A stretch of DNA of 64,000 nucleotides from Eleusine coracana subsp. coracana (Eukaryota > Streptophyta > Magnoliopsida > Poales > Poaceae). The notes beneath the pieces are model-generated. The model searched no databases. It worked only from the letters and a program-made list of their open reading frames with translations, and had not been told where the DNA came from. How positions within the stretch are numbered: position 1 is the first letter of the stretch; every line of letters begins with the position of its first letter. The translations under genes were made by a program, and so were the position numbers. Location of the stretch: positions 22,174,808 through 22,238,807 of the forward strand of contig CM064417.1 of the NCBI GenBank assembly GCA_032690845.1. Reading direction: 5' to 3'. Positions 23,094 to 33,267 of the stretch are shown piece by piece.

Positions 23094-24182
23094 ATGGTAT
23101 CTGCTTTGCCTCCTGGTCCTTTCGAAGAAGTAATTCCAAAGGAGGCCATGAAGAAGCAGCGGTTGAAGGAAGAAAAGCGTTATTTCAAAGCTATCCAAAT
23201 CCATTCGCCTTCCACAACAATTTCTTGTCTTATACGAGGAAATACCGTAGAGGCCCTTTACGATCCCACCATAGGAGTTAATATCATCCCCGAATACATA
23301 GCTTTACAGCTTGTGGATGATATACCTCTAGAGCCGACCGATTCTCTCTTCAAGGATTCCTTGGGAGTATCCTACACATATCGAGGGATCACAAAGGCTA
23401 TACCAATCGAGATAGGAAAAGTTGAGCTTCACCTAGACTTCCATGTATTTCCTATCATCGATTTTGAACTCCTCCTTGGCTACCCACTAGAAAAACTCCA
23501 CCTACTAGGTGCATCACAAGGGAGCCATATTAAAAAGCTTAGGGGTATTGCTTTCACCACCAATACCTCTTGCTTAGAATATCCGTTGGTGAGGCCTCAT
23601 CTCGAGCATTCCCTGCTTGAGAAAGTAATGTTTTTTTCTCAACTTGCATCATTGAAGCCTGTTCTTTGTGAGGACGCGAAGCTTTTCACCTAGCATGGAG
23701 ACGATTCGGGAGGAACTCCAAATCCTATTGAAACCAATCCACCTTCATTGCCTAAGCATTTTTCCTCTTGCCCTCGTTACTCTGTTCTAGATGGTGATCA
23801 AGAACCATCCATGACCATCATCGTTGGATTTCCTGAGAAAGAGAAACTTTGGTCCATTGGATCAGTTGAGCCATTGACTCAAGAAACAGGAGGAGAAGAT
23901 TCAATAGATGAGCGCGAGAGCTTCTTTCTTGAAAACACACATGATACATGCTCATTTAATGAATCTCTAGAGTCAATCAACTTTTGTGCCAAGCGCACCT
24001 ATGAGAACTACAATCGCCTCAAGAGCCTCATTAGCAAAATATTTGTTAGGATGATTGTAGATGCTTTTGTTTACCATAAATATTACAAATCTCATAGATT
24101 GCACTTTGACACTAACCTTGCAGCTAGAGCTTCAATAACACATCAAGAATTAGTGGTGGACCGAGAACTACATCGCCAATGA
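23094..24182 (+). pseudogene. Protease-like and unknown ORF of Athila-like element
   Basis: Residues 1-199 from the Met at 23094 resemble a retropepsin fold: ISCLIRGNTVEALYDPTIGVNIIP at the position of the active site, then ELHLDFHVFPIIDFELLLGYPLEKL near the second strand. The catalytic D-T/S-G is replaced by DPTIG, so proteolytic activity is unlikely; this may be ancestral to the non-autonomous family rather than recent decay. After a stop at 23691-23693 a second open stretch (23748-24182) is rich in Glu/Ser and ends with RTYENYNRLKSLISKIFVRMIVDAFVYHKY. I recognise it as recurrent in grass non-autonomous gypsy elements but cannot assign a function. Confidence 0.65.
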
Positions 24183-25262
24183 TAGCTGCAATATGAAGTC
24201 CACGTGGCAAGCTTCTGATCGTAAACAAAGAACTACCGGGAGATGGCCCGTATTATCATTTCCCTTTTGCCTAAACAAAAGCAAGAATATGTTTTAAGGT
24301 TATGTTTGCCTTCGCGTGTTTTTGGTCGCTAACCATTTCACGTTGAGATTAAAAAGAATGATGGTCATTCTGTACCTATCAACATAGGAGCTGCATCAAC
24401 TTTAACACCATGGTATATTTGGCAAGGGAATCCACTACAAGAAGGCTACAACACTACGCACTTGATTTTCAGCATCTCACGATACAAAAATCCAAGTGTG
24501 AGGGAGTTCTGTAAGTATCTCGTAGCAAGTTCCATTCTTACCAATTTTATCTTGGTTTAGAGGTGTTGCTACTTCTTTCTTTCATACCTTGCTTAAAGAA
24601 AAAGAAAATAAATATTAAGAGGCGCTTTAGTTTATTTTTCCTTTTTATTTCCTTTCAATCTTATAGTGCACCTAGAAAAGAAAATAATAATAGTAAATAA
24701 AGTTGTGACTCTATCGGGCCCATAAAGGCCGTAGAGTCCCTTTTTTCTTTTCACCCTTTTTGTTTTTGTTTTTCTTCAATTAAATAAGCCATGTACAAGA
24801 TCAAGTGTGGGGGAGGCCTCCAAGATTTTCAACGCACAAACAGCACAAGGCCTCCCACTGACACATTGAACATCATCGCTTAAGCCAACATGTCAAAGGT
24901 CGAGGTAACCGGGCTCCAAGCGACATCAACCATCCTACAAGGATAGCCGACACAAGCATGGTGCTCCTAAGCTTCCACATCTTCCATAGCGACAGTTTGC
25001 ACACTATCCCTTTCCTCCTAGTTTCCAAGTTAAATCAAATTTATCCTGAGTCAATCAATAAATTTAACTTGAAAACTAAAACCAATTCTTGTGAACCCTC
25101 ATTATCGTGCTTCTCTTTGATTGACTTGCATGCTCCTTATTCCTAGTTCATCACTTGCTGCTTATAAACTATATCTTTAGGAAAGCATGTCACCTAAGTA
25201 GTTAACTTATGTGATATGGTGTGATGAAAGAAATCTTGCTCTTATGCTTAGAGTGCTTGGTG
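24183..25262 (+). other. 3' non-coding region of Athila-like element
   Basis: No gene. AT-rich stretches (24590-24690), a purine tract TGTGGGGGAGG near 24807, and no copy of the 5' LTR. The right edge is uncertain. Confidence 0.5.
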
Positions 25263-25570
25263 AGAGACGGTGGCACTGGCTCTGCTTAGGCTGGGACCAA
25301 ACCCTAGGCGGCAGCGGTGAAGTGTGGCGGCAGCGCTAAGGATGGCGGCGAGGGAGCAGGGCAAGGCACGCATGTGCACGAGGGATTAGGGTGATGCGTT
25401 GTGTAGTGAAGGCAGCGGAGAGGAGGCGCGTGCTCATTGGGAGGCGGCAGCTCGTGCGGTGGCGACTGTGCGGGCGAGTACAAGGCAACGTCAGTGGTGT
25501 GCGTGAGGAGCTCTCTGAGGAAGACAAAAGGAGATGTGGCAGTTTCATAAATTGTCAGAACCCTTCGGTG
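25263..25570. other. GC-rich segment of unknown origin
   Basis: About 300 bp with much higher GC than both neighbours and GGCGGCAGCGG-type repeats. On the minus strand a Met at about 25435 opens MSTRLLSAAFTTQRITL followed by an Ala/Arg/Leu-rich run, the look of an organelle-targeting leader. This is only an impression: it may be a captured gene fragment or part of a Sirevirus leader. Confidence 0.3.
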
Positions 25571-26440
25571 AATTATGTTTTAACCTAAGATTAAATTTGA
25601 ATGGACGACTGTGATTGATCAAAAGGAAGATCAATGCTCACAAGAGATCCTGGTTTTCATGATGAAGTAGGTCACCATAATATCCGGTGATGTCACCGTA
25701 ATGTATAGTGACTTCCTAAAGTCAACTGCGCACCTGGATCATCGTACCTTACGGCGATCATGAAGAGACTCTACGGTGACCAGAAGGTGTCCGACTTGGA
25801 GCCTGAGCAGTGAACCCCTCATCCATGTTATAGTGATATCGCCGCACAATACGGTGACCCAAGGAAAAGCTGATTTCAAGGCATTTCTTCTAATGTTCAA
25901 GTGCCTCGCCAAGCACACAACAAAAATATCAACTTGAACATGGAAGGGAACTCTAAAACAATCATTTTTCAAATAGTTGGCCCATGGCCTACTAGTTTTT
26001 GAAAATGGGAAATGAAGAAATAGTCAAATAAGAACTAGATCAAATAAGGACCAAATGGGTATGTATGAGGCTTAGTCTTTGAGCTGCACGAGTTTAGATA
26101 AACTCGAAAATCAAAAGAGCTTGCTCAGTGAGCAAGAAGAACCAATCCTTTCCCTTGGTCAACCTTGTGGAGATGTGATTTCATATGGCACATAAGGAAC
26201 AATTCTCCAAGGGTGACAAGCCTCCTTTGTGTTCACTTATATGATGCATGCAACAAGCAATTATACAATGCAGGAATATAAACATGTCATATTGATGCAA
26301 ACAAGATTAAAAAGACACAAAGGAAACCAATCAATGTCATATTTGATCCCCTTTCAAGCTTACTCACTATAAGACATACCCATGTCTTGAGAGAACCGAA
26401 CAACCAACTCAAGCATCTCCCTTGCTTATAGCAATCTTGA
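25571..26440 (-). repeat. Sirevirus-like LTR remnant (possible copy B 5' LTR)
   Basis: It contains the same CCGTACCTTACGG hairpin family as 9105-9545 (25660-25860, for example arms near 25737-25759). On the minus strand it reads like a Sirevirus LTR upstream half. It does not align with 8164-10017 outside the hairpins, so it is either a strongly diverged partner LTR or an LTR of a related family. It abuts LINE sequence at about 26440. Confidence 0.5.
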
Positions 26441-27511
26441 GTGGGTTAGACATTGACCTTATGGCGCCTTTGACCATGAACTGATACTATTGTGATGGAG
26501 AGAAGTAAGTTTATGCCGAGGGCGAAGGAAGAGAGCAAAATCATTCAAATATGAACTGATGTGGGAACAGCACAAGAATTTCATCTTAGTACTGGCGGAC
26601 ACATGGCAACAGAGTGGGGAGGCATGCACCCTACAAGAGCTCAATGTAAGAGAGGAGCTAAAGAAGTTGAATGCAGAGCTAGATCAGCTACGATCTGACC
26701 CACTTCGTGTTGGCCCGTCACACGTAGATATCAAAGTGGTCGATTGGATCATTAAGTCACCGGGAGGAAATTATGTGGAAGCAGAGATTACAGATTATGT
26801 GGTTGACTGCGAGTGATAGCAACACTAAATTTTTCCATCTCCGGGTGAGTCAGCGACGGCGGAAAACTGGATATCCAAACTAAAAAAGCCTGATGGTCAA
26901 ATGGCTACTACCTTTTACAAGGAATTGTATAGATCGGAGGGGACCTTAGAAATGAATCATGTGCTGGACACGGTGCCGACCAGAGTGAACTCATCTATGA
27001 GTGATTTACTTTTGGCCCCTTTTATGAAAGAGGAGATCAAAGTGGCGCTTGTCTAGATGTTTCCGACAAAAGCGCCTGAACCTGATGGTTTACCGGCTCA
27101 CTTCTTCCAGCGCCATTGGGAGCTATGTGGAGTGGAAGTGATGGCGGTGGTTTTGCGAGTGTTGAGTGGAGATTATGACACAACCATTATTAACAACACA
27201 AGTATTGTTCTAATACCAAAGGTGGAGTTTGGAGGAGCTGAGCCAATTCCGGCCTATCTGCTTGTGTAATGTCATATGCAAAATTGCCTCCATAGTTATG
27301 GCCAACAGGATGAGGCTTGTCCTACCCAAGATCATATCAGAGGAGCGGTTTGGCTTTGTCCCAGGACGCTTGATCACAGACAACATAATTACAGCCTATG
27401 AGTGCATGCACTTCATGAAAAAGAGGAGAGCTCGATATAACAGATTTTGTGCACTAAAACTAAATATGATAAAGGCTTATGACCGTGTTGAGTAGGCATA
27501 CCTATGGGTCA
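26441..27511 (+). pseudogene. L1-type LINE segment 2 (endonuclease end to RT motif A)
   Basis: It begins with the SDH-region remnant (DHELILL near 26473), followed by RKRAKSFKYELMWEQHKNF, the linker between endonuclease and RT in plant L1 elements. After a stop at 26814 the frame shifts several times. RT is clear from 27229: QFRPICLCNVICKIASIVMANRM, then ISEERFGFVPGRLITDNI and KLNMIKAYDRVE. The catalytic Asp of RT motif A (LDM-KAYDR) is Asn here (codon 27463-27465), so RT is dead. The sequence stops within YLWVM at about 27511; the next LINE residues reappear at 62027. Confidence 0.85.
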
Positions 27512-28256
27512 TGATAAAGACATGACTATGTGTGTCTATAATTATGTTCCAATATTTTACGGTACCGACAGCCAAGAATATTAGACTTGTTTGTTACTTA
27601 AATGTAGTCCAAAAAAATAAATATTTTATCCTCTCTTCAATTGACAAAAACGAGAACAGTAAACACTTAGACTCGCTGGAAGCCAGCTGACACCAATGTC
27701 AGTATAAGAAATCCTCTGGACTATATTCTCAATAGGTAAAATAATAGCTAGAAAATTTTCTTACAACCAGATTGGTAGACCAGCAAAACCTTGATAGATT
27801 CTTTCACCCGTGCACACAAGATACACGATCAGAAGAGCTTGATTTCACAAGAAACCGAGAACGCACCCAGGTATATAATCAACCTGATCACGTGCCCCCT
27901 AATCCAACAAGGATTAACAATTGCCCCACCACGGCAGACAGTAAAGATGGCGGCGCCACCTTCTGCTCTGGAGGAACATACGTGAGGTAAAGCAACCACA
28001 ATGATAATAAACAAAAACCTAGTCTGATTACATGGCCGAGTCGGCCTGATTTAAGTGCATGCAGGCACTAGTCCGAATTGGACCCAAATGACGTGACCAA
28101 ATCAGACTCATGCAAATAAACCCACATCCAGAAAATAGTAAATTAATGCGGCATCGGTGCTAATCATACAAACTCAATCATATTAATACTAAACCTTGCG
28201 TATGGATCACTGAGACACGCATGCCTTCTTTGCTTGTTTCTTTCCTCCGTTGCATA
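27512..28256. other. Unassigned LTR-like segment left of the CACTA element
   Basis: Starts TGATAAAG immediately after LINE sequence. That start is the inverted complement of the CTTTATCA end of the gypsy LTR at 59528-59535, so it may be the left LTR of the gypsy block that split the LINE. No gene. The 3-mer ATA at 28254-28256 is the CACTA target duplication. Confidence 0.4.
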
Positions 28257-29290
28257 TACTACGGAAAACCGTTGTTTGTCGAGTGCCTATTTTTTGCCGA
28301 GTATAAAATATCGGACACTCGGTAAAAACACGCACATTTGTCGAGTGCCTAGAGGAAGATACTCGGCAAAAATGAAGCATACGGCAAACGGAATCTTTGC
28401 TGAGTGCCACCGCTGTAAACACTCGGCAAAACTTTATTTTTGCCGAATGTCCACCATCATAACACTTGGCAAATCTGGCATCCATTAAATTTGGGCCGGT
28501 ATTAGTTATTTGCCGAGTGTGTGGAGGTGCCACTCGCCAAACCTTTGTCTTTGCCGAGCGCTCGACAAAGAAATATATTTTTTTTCAGTTTTTTGACCCG
28601 ATTTTTTTGGAGCCCACAGATAGTTCAAGGTACTTGATGTTTCGAGATGTTATTTTTAGTAATAAGTCTATTATATTTATTTAATTTATTTTATAAAATC
28701 TATTTTTCTCGAGAAAAATAAAATTTAAACTATAAGTGATTCGAATGATGGAATGTAGTGAACCAAAATTTGATGTTCATATTTGTGACTCCAAAATGAT
28801 GTCGTATCCAAGTAACGAAAGAAAATTTCACGAGTCTTGTACATGAAATATCATCATGAATGTGTGATCCAAATTTATTTAAATTTTATAAAAAAACAAA
28901 CAAAGTATAAAAATTAAGAGAATTGTCATGAGATCATGATATCATATGTAGGTGTTATGGTAAAAGTTTTAGAATGTTTTGTAAAAATTGTCACGTATAC
29001 TATGCACATAACGAAGAATCCTCAGAGAAGAAGCATAGACTTAAGAATGAGACCTCAAAATTTAAAATGAATTTAAAAGTTAATTTTGAATCTTACTTGA
29101 AATCATTTTGTATTGGTAATTTGTAAGATAAATCATGCCATTTTAAAGTTTTTGTAATTTTCTTAATTCATTTTATAACTTTTATTTTTTTAGAATGTGG
29201 ATGGAAAAAATCTTTGCCGAGTGTCTTGCCGGGCACTCCGCAACGGAAATTTTGCCGAGTGCCTCTAGGCTGGCACTCGGCAAACAGATC
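28257..29290 (+). repeat. CACTA left end: TIR and subterminal repeats
   Basis: TIR at 28257-28290, then about ten TTTGCCGAGTG/CACTCGGCAAA units in 28276-28560 and again in 29211-29285. The 28570-29200 stretch is AT-rich and empty. Subterminal repeats are the expected binding sites for the element's TNPA-type protein. Confidence 0.9.
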
Positions 29291-29900
29291 GGGTATATCC
29301 CATTGACCGGCTCTCTCTCTCTCTCGCTCACATTCACTATCGCCGCGCCCGACCAGCCCTCTCGAGTGTCCTGCGCTTCCCTGCCGCCGACCACCTCCCC
29401 GCTTGGCCACGCCCGGCGACGCCTCCTCCGAGCTTCCTAGCCCCGCCGCCGACCACCTCCCCGCTCGGCCACGCCCGGCCGCGCTCGGCGACGCCTCTCC
29501 CGAGCACCCCAGCCCCGCCGCCGATCACCTCCCCGCTCGGCAGCGCCCGGTGAAGCCTCCCCCGAGCTCCCCAGCCCCGCCGCCGATCTCCCGGCCTCGC
29601 CGCTGACCACCCGACCTCGGCTGCCCTTCCCGACGCCTTCGCCGGACGGCTGCACCCCCGCCGGGCTGCTCGCCCCAGCTGCCCCGGCTCCGCTCTGCTC
29701 CTGGGGGTCCTCTGCGCCTCCGCCGCGCCCGGCCTCTCGGCCCCTGCCGCCCCGGCTGCCCTCCCCAGCCCCGGCCCAGTCGTCCGGCTGCCCTCCCCGA
29801 CCTGCTCTTCCCCGGCAGGGAGAGGGCTCCGCCTACCTCTTCGACCCGGACATCGACGCCGTGCTGCTCCAGCCAGACGTCTGCTCCTCCTCCACCAGGT
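29291..29900 (+). other. GC-rich CACTA 5' exon candidate with internal tandem repeat
   Basis: Strongly GC-rich. About 3.3 copies of a roughly 60-70 bp unit start at 29380, 29443, 29510 and 29571 (core GCCCCGCCGCCGACCACCT). It ends GGCTCCGCCTACCTCTTCG and onward with an open reading GSAYLFDPDIDAVLLQPDV and a splice-donor-like CACCAG/GTGAGA at about 29898. It could be a 5' exon of the transposase gene, or captured host sequence. The overlapping long minus-strand frame is a composition artefact. Confidence 0.45.
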
Positions 29901-31587
29901 GAGAGCTGAGATCTCCTTCCTGATCCTCTGCCATTGCCGGCGCATGGCAGGGGCGCCTCTGCCGACCCACCGGTCCCGATTCCGAACAGTGCTGAGTGTC
30001 TACCTACTTAGCGTACAGCGTACGTGCTGTGCTCGAGCGTGTTTGAGTGCTCTATGATTGTGTGTACGTACGGGGTCGTGGTCCAGCCGCCACTGGCGTT
30101 TGTACACGTACAAGAAATTACTCCACCGCAAAGTCTGCAACAATGCCATCGACCGGGTACATATATGCATCGTTGCTTAACAAGATTCTGTTGTTTGCCC
30201 GTGCATATCCGTGTGTGCGCGCACCATGTCATTCGATCGAGTACGTTTCCATACTTGCTCGCAGAAGATGTTGCGCGTTCGATCGATCGATTAAGCTAAT
30301 CGATGCCATCACACAAAAGAGTTTGTGAGTGGTACTTCATTAATTCCTTGGCAACACTGTACGGCTAGTATAATCGATCAATAGAACATATAATTAGGGG
30401 TAGTGAACTGCGCGTATCCGTATGATCTCTGATTAAAATTTTCTCTTATTAACAGCAAGGTGAGGTAGAACTTCGTGCCCCGGCCGGTCTTCGTCCCCGC
30501 CGCCTCCCTCCCCACGCCGGCAGGCCGCACCGGTGAGAATTCCTTGCTCTTGCACAATATTTTGTTGCAAAGATTAACAAAAGCTGAAAATAAAAAATGG
30601 AATATTAATTTTGAACACATGCTTGTATTTCTATGTTAGCATATTAATTTTGACTATCATGCAAGTTTGGGTCACGTAACCTAGTTAAACGTCTCGGTTT
30701 GAAAGAGATACGGTTGGAAATCTGCAAATCTTTGCATATCTATAACCGTATCTGTTTTGAATTTTCACGTTATTTGGACAGCCCGAGGAAGTGTAGATGG
30801 GTTAGTTTCCCCGCACTACTCCTATCTGAGACGGAGTTTCAACATCACCTCCCTGTTGGTCTCCGGATACACAATCTCCTGGCCATCAGGACGTGTATTT
30901 GAAGAGCAGCGGGGAGGTGCTGCCCACGTTTAAAATCTCCAGAGATAGCTGCCGCTATAGCTGGATATCTCTGCTGGGAAGAGTTGCCGCTAAGCTATGC
31001 TTCTTTCGGCGCTAAGCTTTGTCGACCGCTAATAACCGGCGATTGCCGCTAAAAAATGCCACGATTTAGTCGCTACGACGACTCAAACATACTATGTTGC
31101 CGTTACCTGCTATTTGTTGCCTACGTCCATGTGTTGCCGTTGCATGCTATTGTCGATTCTAGCTAGTTGATTGCTCAATGCTCATGCTATTTGTGCCTTG
31201 GTGAGCCTAGTATTGTTGTCTGCTATTTTTGCCTAGTATTGTTGCCTATTTATGTAATGACCTATTTATGTCAAGTGTTTTTTATAAAATCGCTAATTGG
31301 TTTAGCTGCCGCTATAGCCGGTTATAGCTGTAGCTTAGCTTTCTAGAGGTTGTTAGCTAAACCATTTAGCCGAAGATTTTTTTCATGGGGTGCTCCCGAA
31401 ATTCTGTCTCGGATATGAGTGGAGCGTGGAAACTTTTCTCATCTACACATCCTCAGGTGGGATTAGGACCTATCCTCACCTATTAGAGCATGATAGCCAG
31501 CGTGTAAATGCAAATGATTTTTATAATATCCGATGGTTTACTAAAAGATGGATTTGATGTTTATATTACTCGATGGTATGTTAGAGG
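29901..31587 (+). other. CACTA 5' intron/leader region
   Basis: No recognisable protein. A short GC-rich island at 30478-30530 (GTCCCCGCCGCCTCCCTCC, ending CCG/GTGAG) may be a second small exon. The segment about 30930-31380 carries a direct repeat TAGCTGCCGCTATAGC at 30946-30961 and 31303-31318, plus many GTTGCC/GCTATT words, and looks like a small unclassified insertion. Confidence 0.4.
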
Positions 31588-33267
31588 ATGGATGACCGTC
31601 AGTGGATGTACACGGACCGCCCAAGTGCCGCCGAGGCTACTACGGAATGGATCGATAAGACTTGGGCTTTCATGAATCATGCATTTGCCCATGTTAATGG
31701 GGCGTCAAAGACTTTCTGTCCATGTAGTCGTTGTGAAAATCGTAAAAAACAAACAAAGGAGGTCATGGGCAAACATCTATTCAATAATGGATTTAAGGAC
31801 AACTATAAGTGATGGGCCATCCATGGTGAGCCAGCCGATCGTTTGAGAGACGAGGTCGTGAGACAACGCATCGATGCATGTGATGGTGATGCTAGGATAG
31901 GAGACATGTTAAATGACTATGATGATGCGAACTTCGATGAAAGACCTATGGACGAGGCGTCAGAGCCAACTGCAAAGGCTTTTTACGAAATGTTGTCTGC
32001 GGTACAAGAAGCCCTTCACGACCATACCAAGGTCTCTCAACTCAATGCCATTGCGCATTTGATTGCCATAAAGTCCTAGTTTCGCATAAATCAAGCCGCC
32101 TTTGATATGATGTTGACAGTTATTGTCACCCTGCTTCCGGAAGGTCATATTCTGCCAAAGAGCATGAATGAGATACAAAAACTGCTTCGTGCACTTAAGA
32201 TGCCATATGAACAGATACATGCTTGTCCGAATAGATGCGTGTTATTTCGGAAAGAACATGAAAATGCCAAGTATTGTCCAAAGTGTTCTTCCTCTAGATA
32301 CCTGGAGGTAGACTCGGCTGATGGTCAGAAGAGGCAGCTCAAAGTTCTCATGAAAATCCTACGGTACCTTCCGTTCATACCAAGGATCCAACGTCTATAC
32401 ATGACCGAGGAGTCTACGAAACAGATGACGTGACACAAAAAAGGAATTCAATATAATCTTGACAATCTTGTACATCCATCTGATGCTGAATCCTGGACAC
32501 ACTTTGATCGTGCTAATCCTAACAAAGCTAGAGAGGCTCGCAATGTACGTGTGGCACTAGCAACAGATGGGTTCCAACCTTATGGAATGGGGGCTTTCCC
32601 GTACACTTGTTGGCCCGTTTTTGTTATACCCCTCAATCTCCCCCCGACGTCCTTTTTCAACGACATATCATATTCTTGTCGTTGATAATTCCTGAACACC
32701 CAGGAAATAAAATGAGTGTTTTGATGCAGCCACTGTTTGATGATTTGAAACTCGCTAGGAAAGAAGGGGTATGGACATATGATCAAGCTACAAGGATAAA
32801 CTTCACAATGCATGTTTGGTATCTCTACTCTCTGCATGACCGATTGGCGTATGGGGTCTTCTGCGGCTGGTGTGTTAACGGAAAGTTCCCGTGTCCAGTA
32901 TGCAAGGGAAAAGTGGAGTTCAATAGATTGAAAAATGGTGGCAAGTTTTCTTCATTCGACAAACACCCACAATTCCTCTCTCTTGACCATCCATTCAGAA
33001 GAGATAAAAAAAAAAGTTTACGAAGGGTGTCAAGTTAACGACCCTCCATCGTAGATCATGACTGGTGCCGCAGTTTGTGCCGAGTTAGAGGCTCTCAAGG
33101 TCGATGAAGAGAAAGGTTGTTTTTAGGGATATAATGTGCACCATGCCTGGACTCAAATTTTGGGCTTGTGGAAGCTTTCATATATGGATCGCATCCTTGT
33201 TCCATATAATATTGACGCAATGCACACCGAGGCGAATATCGGCGTGATATCTTTCACAACAATCATG
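31588..33267 (+). pseudogene. CACTA TNP2-type transposase, N-terminal part
   Basis: Met at 31588. Residues 1-75 are the transposase-associated domain (MDDRQWMY, WIDKTWAFMNHAF, CPCSRCENRK). After an acidic linker comes the TNP2 domain: LLRALKMPYEQIHACPNRC, YCPKCSSSRY, then WTHFDRANPNKAREARNVRV, LATDGFQPYGMG and, in a shifted frame from about 32607, PPDVLFQRHIIFLSLIIPEHPG, VWTYDQATRINF, GKFPCPVCKGK. The last part returns to frame 1 (33136-33266): YNIDAMHTEANIG and TIMDI. In-frame stops at 31810, 32077 and 32431 and frameshifts near 32600 and 33010 inactivate it. The enzyme would cut and paste the element ends. The sequence is cut at 33267 by the chromovirus, with loss of transposase sequence. 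Confidence 0.9.

Larger units (their letters stand above)
13358..25262 (+). mobile_element. Non-autonomous Athila-like Ty3/gypsy element (interrupted)
   Basis: 5' LTR (13358-14079 and, after the nested element, 21381-21861), an Athila-type primer-binding site (21867-21885), a gag pseudogene (21972-22770), a protease-like and unknown ORF (23094-24182) and a 3' non-coding region with a purine tract (TGTGGGGGAGG near 24807-24817). There is no RT, RNase H or integrase anywhere. A second LTR with the TGTTGACGG start is not visible, so the 3' end (about 25260) is truncated and no target duplication can be given. The left flank 5-mer is CAAGC. Confidence 0.7.

Noticed and set aside
27512..28256. A captured host gene (ATGGCGGCGCC near 27947)
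   Set aside because: No open frame or splice structure; the TGATAAAG start next to LINE sequence favours an LTR piece.
29337..29945. 202-codon open frame on the minus strand, Arg/Gly/Ala-rich
   Set aside because: It is antisense to a GC-rich tandem repeat; open frames are expected from composition. No domain is seen.
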